64,000 bases of DNA from Roseibium aggregatum. GTDB taxonomy: Bacteria > Pseudomonadota > Alphaproteobacteria > Rhizobiales > Stappiaceae. A model generated the notes under the pieces. The model was given only the letters and a program-made list of their open reading frames with translations. It was not told where the DNA came from and ran no database searches. Location: NCBI RefSeq assembly GCF_017309185.1, contig NZ_JAEKJZ010000004.1, positions 406,676 through 470,675 of the forward strand, read 5' to 3'. The translations under genes were made by a program, and so were the position numbers. Positions 61,941 through 64,000 of the stretch are shown one piece after another (within the stretch, counting starts at the first letter, position 1; every line of letters begins with the position of its first letter).

Positions 61941-62825
61941 ATGATAACCGCCGACCGTATTCTTCCCCTTTGGCTCAAGTACCGTGACGCGCTCGAGGCG
62001 CCGGTCAGAACGTTTGAGTTCCCGAGGTTCGGCCGCCGGTTCGAGGATCGGACCTATCAGATGGGGGTTCTCAACCTGTCGCCGGACAGCACCTACCGGG
62101 AGACGGTCTGCCACACTTTCGAGGCTGCCCTTTACCGGGGGCGGCGAATGACGCTGGAAGGGGCCGCCATGGTGGATATCGGGGCGGAGTCCACCGGCGA
62201 GACCGCGGACATTGTTGCCGTCGACCGGCAGATCGACATCATGCGTCCCGTCGTGGCGGCATTGGCGGAGGACAATATTCTGGTGTCGGTGGAGACCTAC
62301 CACCCGGAAGTCGGCGTCGCGCTGGTTGAGGCCGGAGCCGGTGTCGTGAATCTGACCGGCCGTGTCGACGATCCGGCCTTTTACCAGGCGATCGCGCATC
62401 ACGAGGCGGGCGTGGTGCTTTGTTACACGCCGGGTGAGAACGCCCGTTCCGATGACTACCTGCCCGCCGCGGACGAGTTGTTCGACCGTCAACTGGACTT
62501 TTTCAGGGAGCGGATCGCGCTGGCCACGGAGGCGGGCATCGAACGACTGTGGGTCGACCCCGGGTTCGGCTTTGCCCTGCACCTGCCGGACGGGCCGGAC
62601 CGGATCCGTTATCAGACCGAGAGTATCCTGCAGTCCTTCCGCTTGCGCGAACTCGGCTGGCCGGTGACGGTGCAGCTTACCGGCGCTGTCTATCTGTTTC
62701 GCGACGAGGTCCGCGTGGCCCAGACGAGCGCTGCGACGCTGGCGGTCCTGTCGAAGGCCAATCTGGTCCGCAGTCACGAAGTGCCTCGGGTGCAGCCGGT
62801 CCTGAACCTGCAGGATTTCGCCTGA
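61941..62825 (+). CDS. Dihydropteroate synthase-like pterin-binding protein
   Basis: The 294-residue TIM barrel keeps some dihydropteroate synthase (DHPS) features: MGVLNLSPDSTYRET near residues 41-55 (for GILNVTPDSFSDGG), MVDIGAESTGE near 77-87 (for DIGGESTRPG), WVDPGFGF near 199-206, and LVRSHEVPRV near the C-terminus (for IVRVHDV). The SRK lysine motif that binds p-aminobenzoate and pyrophosphate is not recognisable; QLTGAVYLFRDEV stands in its place. It probably binds a pterin but may not make folate. CAGGAG precedes the ATG. Confidence 0.75.
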   Translation: MITADRILPLWLKYRDALEAPVRTFEFPRFGRRFEDRTYQMGVLNLSPDSTYRETVCHTFEAALYRGRRMTLEGAAMVDIGAESTGETADIVAVDRQIDIMRPVVAALAEDNILVSVETYHPEVGVALVEAGAGVVNLTGRVDDPAFYQAIAHHEAGVVLCYTPGENARSDDYLPAADELFDRQLDFFRERIALATEAGIERLWVDPGFGFALHLPDGPDRIRYQTESILQSFRLRELGWPVTVQLTGAVYLFRDEVRVAQTSAATLAVLSKANLVRSHEVPRVQPVLNLQDFA

Positions 62826-62846
62826 GCGCCGGGGAGGGGAGAGCCG

Positions 62847-63596
62847 ATGACGGCAGAGAAAAAGATCGCGTTGGTGACGGGCGCCGGCAAAAGGCTCGGC
62901 AAGGCGATTGCCCGCGGGCTGGCGGACCGGGGCTATGCGATGGGACTACACTACAATTCCTCCGCTGGCGGGGCGGAAGAGCTTCGCGACGAGATTGTCT
63001 CAAGCGGCGGAGCGGCCGTTCTCCTGCAAAAGGACCTGAGCCGGCCGGAGCTTTCGGGCAGCCTGATTGCCGAGGCGTCGGAGGCGTTAGGCGGCCCGGT
63101 CTCGGTGCTTGTCAATTCCGCGTCCGCCTTCGACACGGATACCCTTTATGACCTGACATTGGAGAGCTGGCAGTTCCTGATGAACGTCAATGCCGCGGCC
63201 CCCGTCTTTCTGATGCAGGCCTTCGCCTGTCAGGACCCGATGCCCGAGGAGGGCGCGATCGTGAACATCCTGGACACGCAAATGCAGTCGGCGTCGCCGG
63301 AACGGCTCAGTTATTTCTGCGGGAAATTCGCTTTGGACGGCGCGACACGGCTTGCCGCGTTCGAACTGGGCACAAAGGGGATCCGGGTAAACGCGGTCGC
63401 GCCGGGGCTGGTGCTGCCGAGCGACCAGACCGAGGAGGACTTTCACCGCCGCCAAAAACTGACGCCGATGGGTGCCGGACTCGGTCCGCAGGATATCGTG
63501 GCTGCGGTACAGTATCTTGTCTCCGCTCCTCAGGTTACCGGCCACACGCTGGTCGTGGATGCGGGCCAAAGGCTGATGGGTTTCGGCAACAGCTAA
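62847..63596 (+). CDS. PTR1/FolM-like pteridine reductase (SDR family)
   Basis: The 249-residue short-chain dehydrogenase has the nucleotide-binding TGAGKRLGKAIARGL near residues 11-25, in which KRLG matches pteridine reductase PTR1, and a catalytic YFCGK near 152-156. The usual catalytic serine is replaced by Asp in NILDTQMQSAS, as in PTR1, which marks pterin reductases. It would reduce a dihydropterin to the tetrahydro form with NADPH. It follows the DHPS-like gene by 21 bp. FolM for tetrahydromonapterin is the nearest known role. Confidence 0.82.
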   Translation: MTAEKKIALVTGAGKRLGKAIARGLADRGYAMGLHYNSSAGGAEELRDEIVSSGGAAVLLQKDLSRPELSGSLIAEASEALGGPVSVLVNSASAFDTDTLYDLTLESWQFLMNVNAAAPVFLMQAFACQDPMPEEGAIVNILDTQMQSASPERLSYFCGKFALDGATRLAAFELGTKGIRVNAVAPGLVLPSDQTEEDFHRRQKLTPMGAGLGPQDIVAAVQYLVSAPQVTGHTLVVDAGQRLMGFGNS

Positions 63597-63702
63597 CCGG
63601 ATGGGGACAGGAGCTGCCCTGCGACCCACTGGTTCGGAAATGGTTAATATCCACCGGCCGTTGGGGAAGGTGATTTTCTTCAAAAAAACTTCGCGAACGC
63701 TG

Positions 63703-63731
63703 TTGACGGTATGAATTAGTGTGCGTATAAC
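63703..63731 (+). promoter_or_regulatory. Promoter of an rRNA operon
   Basis: TTGACG at 63703-63708 and TATAAC at 63726-63731 are separated by exactly 17 bp, with an A-tract (CAAAAAAACTT) just upstream resembling an UP element. This is a near-consensus sigma-70-type promoter about 150 bp ahead of the boxA sequence. Confidence 0.75.
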
Positions 63732-63734
63732 GCG

Positions 63735-64000
63735 GCTCATCGACGGCGGCGATGTCGCTGGCGGCAGGGTTTTGCGACCTTAATTCCTGACAATTGGTCT
63801 GAGATGGCCGGATCTTTGTGGTTCGGTTAGGGCTGGTTTTCGCTGGGGTTTTGGTTTTTCCCGAGGGGGTTTCGGTCTCCTGTTCTTTGACAATTTGGTA
63901 TTGAAGGAAGGGAAGCGTAGGCGGCGTTGGCCTTGCGGACTAATGGAGCCTTTTGGGGTTTTGTTGGTTTAAGTAAGGGTTACGCAGGTACGCTGATCTT
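63735..64000 (+). other. rRNA operon leader (16S gene begins beyond the window)
   Basis: The stretch has no gene, is rich in G/T, and contains a boxA antiterminator followed by AATTTGGTATTGAAGGAAGG and GTAGGCGG, the arrangement found before 16S rRNA genes in alphaproteobacteria. The mature 16S sequence itself is not reached. Confidence 0.7.
63881..63892 (+). promoter_or_regulatory. boxA antitermination element
   Basis: TGTTCTTTGACA matches the boxA consensus TGYTCTTTAAMA except for one base. It lies 150 bp downstream of the TATAAC promoter element, as expected in an rRNA leader. Confidence 0.75.

Overview
The window reads as chromosomal DNA of a marine-type alphaproteobacterium, most likely Hyphomicrobiales, Stappiaceae (Roseibium/Labrenzia-like). 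The reasons are high GC with dense same-strand operons, a complete alphaproteobacterial sox gene order, a hydroxyproline cluster containing an enolase-superfamily cis-3-hydroxyproline dehydratase of the kind I recall from Labrenzia aggregata, form I CO dehydrogenase genes, and rhizobial-style intergenic hairpin repeats. The genus is inference. I saw no insertion sequence, prophage, CRISPR array or tRNA.

Layout. (1) 1-7.7 kb: the first codons of a leftward gene, a GMC oxidoreductase, an ICMT-family membrane methyltransferase, and a signalling block: a winged-helix/BTAD regulator fused to an alpha/beta hydrolase, a Crp-type regulator, and a FecR protein overlapping a CHASE2 nucleotide cyclase. 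The two regulator genes share a 23-bp upstream motif. (2) 7.7-23.2 kb: cytochrome b561 and a full thiosulfate-oxidation locus, with two YeeE/YedE (SoxT-type) transporters, a SoxH-like hydrolase, soxR and soxS leftward, and soxVWXYZABCDEF rightward. (3) 23.3-28.1 kb: a GntR regulator, two amino-acid ABC permeases and a binding protein without an ATPase gene, and a CX5R phosphatase. Two near-identical palindromes mark the likely regulon. (4) 28.1-32.9 kb: the stress trio prkA-yeaH-spoVR. (5) 33.3-39.7 kb: hydroxyproline catabolism. (6) 39.8-50.5 kb: a beta-glucuronide/hexuronate regulon (TRAP transporter, beta-glucuronidase, GH31, UxuA, UxuB, FadR-type GntR) arranged divergently around a UxuR-like operator. 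(7) 50.7-51.7 kb: a Prx6-type peroxiredoxin and a 64-residue small membrane protein. (8) 51.9-61.3 kb: aerobic CO dehydrogenase coxMSL-DEFG with a CoxC-type MHYT-LytTR regulator. (9) 61.5-63.6 kb: a pterin trio (FolB-like, dihydropteroate-synthase-like, PTR1-like reductase). (10) 63.7-64 kb: promoter and leader of an rRNA operon whose 16S gene lies past the right edge.

Together these genes describe a heterotroph that takes up algal or animal-derived compounds (hydroxyprolines, glucuronides, amino acids) and supplements energy by oxidising reduced sulfur and CO. The most interesting uncharacterised items are the pterin trio with its altered dihydropteroate-synthase-like enzyme, the Ser/Thr-type proline-racemase homologue, the cAMP-type signalling block with a shared operator and an atypical cyclase, and the putative CoxC binding sites around the cox operon.
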